DNA of 6,149 nt, taken from an uncultured Coriobacteriia bacterium (lineage in GTDB: Bacteria > Actinomycetota > Coriobacteriia > Coriobacteriales > QAMH01). Each line of letters opens with the position of its first letter. Position 1 is the first letter of the stretch. Shown one piece after another: positions 5,556-6,149 of this stretch. Under the pieces are notes generated by a model. The model saw only the letters and a list, made by a program, of their open reading frames with translations. It had not been told where the DNA came from and did not search any database. The position numbers were made by a program, and so were the translations under genes. The DNA lies in contig CABURF010000079.1 of assembly GCA_902493755.1 (NCBI GenBank), forward strand, positions 1 through 6,149, written 5' to 3'.

Positions 5556-6149
5556 ATGTCCGATAGCAAGGTGCTTCTCGATTTGCAGGACTGCGATACG
5601 CAGATCATGCGCTCCAAGCGCGAACTGGACGAGCTACCCGAACTCAAGGCGATCATGGATTGCCGTGCAAAGCGCAAGGAAATCAAGGGCAAGCAAGATC
5701 AGGTCGTGGAACTCCTTGATGAGGTCGAGGGCAAGATCGCCAAGCTCCAGGCCGAAGAGGAGCGCGTCATCGCCAAGATCAAGGCCCTCCAGGAAAAGCT
5801 CGACACGAATGCAGATTATCGTGCCACTGCATCCATCACACGCGATATGGAGGGTCAGGTCAAGCGTCAGAAGAGCATCGCCGTCGAGCAAGATGAGCTG
5901 CTCGAGCGTCAGATCAAGGTCGAAAAGCTTGCCGAGCAGGTGGCAGAGGCGCTTGCCAAGACCGATCATGCCGAGATGCATCATACCGAGAGCTTCAAGC
6001 AGAAAGGCGGCGCCATCAAGGAGCGTATCAGCGAGCTCGAGACCAAGCGTGCGGCGCTCATCGCCCAGCTTGATCCGGCTATGGCACAGCGCTACGAGGC
6101 CTTGCGTGCCGAAAAGAACGGCGTTGCCGTCTCCCGCCTTGAAGACGAC
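5556..6149 (+). CDS. Coiled-coil protein of the C4-type zinc-ribbon family (COG1579-like), 5' part
   Basis: The frame is open from ATG 5556 to the right edge, giving 198 residues without a stop, so the gene is truncated by the window. The product is highly charged and almost entirely helical heptad-like sequence (about 5-185). It starts with LLDLQDCDTQI (7-17) and LDELPEL (24-30), the opening typical of the family whose members end in a four-cysteine zinc ribbon. Near the edge, RYEALRAEKNGVAVSRLEDD (179-198) matches the linker just before that ribbon, so the first CxxC pair should begin almost at once beyond the window. There is no signal peptide or membrane segment, which suggests a cytosolic protein. 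The cellular role is unknown; a nucleic-acid or adaptor role is often guessed. The gene lies 15 nt after the NIF3 gene, and this pairing recurs in many bacteria. Family assignment is good, but the diagnostic zinc ribbon is not seen here. Confidence 0.83.
   Translation, partial: MSDSKVLLDLQDCDTQIMRSKRELDELPELKAIMDCRAKRKEIKGKQDQVVELLDEVEGKIAKLQAEEERVIAKIKALQEKLDTNADYRATASITRDMEGQVKRQKSIAVEQDELLERQIKVEKLAEQVAEALAKTDHAEMHHTESFKQKGGAIKERISELETKRAALIAQLDPAMAQRYEALRAEKNGVAVSRLEDD

Noticed and set aside
5634..5984. Minus-strand frame of 116 codons rich in Leu and Asp.
   Set aside because: It is the antisense of the Lys/Glu-rich coiled coil. A Leu-rich antisense frame is expected from such codons.

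Overview
The window is a gene-dense stretch of bacterial chromosome carrying eight genes, all on the + strand. There is no intergenic gap longer than 15 nt, and no stretch of 300 bases lacks a gene. I see no RNA gene, mobile element, CRISPR array or convincing terminator. The base composition is moderately GC-rich with GC-biased third codon positions. Together with the gene content (a der-plsY-gpsA run, then a NIF3 gene followed by a C4 zinc-ribbon coiled-coil gene), this suggests an actinomycete-type genome. My tentative guess is the Coriobacteriia, but that comes from general impression and is not proven by the sequence.

Layout: positions 1-343 hold the C-terminal end of the ribosome-assembly GTPase Der, cut by the left edge. 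Next is plsY (346-1044), a membrane glycerol-3-phosphate acyltransferase. It is followed, with a 1-nt overlap, by gpsA (1044-2039), which makes the glycerol-3-phosphate that PlsY consumes. After 14 nt comes rpe (2054-2716), the ribulose-5-phosphate 3-epimerase. It overlaps by 14 nt a class I (IscS/NifS-like) cysteine desulfurase gene (2703-3869), which in turn overlaps by 4 nt a PHP-family histidinol-phosphatase-like gene (3866-4696). After 10 nt comes a NIF3/DUF34 dinuclear-metal protein gene (4707-5540), and after 15 nt a coiled-coil protein of the C4 zinc-ribbon family (5556 onward), cut by the right edge before its zinc ribbon.

How they work together: plsY and gpsA are consecutive steps of phospholipid synthesis (DHAP to glycerol-3-phosphate to lysophosphatidate). 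Rpe serves the pentose phosphate pathway. The cysteine desulfurase supplies sulfur for Fe-S clusters or thiolated molecules, but no scaffold or acceptor gene is present. NIF3 and the zinc-ribbon coiled-coil protein are a familiar neighbouring pair of uncertain function. The spacing and the embedded Shine-Dalgarno sites point to one translationally coupled transcription unit whose promoter and terminator lie outside the window.

This is mostly ordinary housekeeping DNA and I do not see a new biological system. The points most worth a second look are an altered motif 1 in PlsY, a very cysteine-rich NIF3 protein encoded two genes downstream of the cysteine desulfurase, and the unresolved partners or substrates of the desulfurase and the PHP phosphatase.
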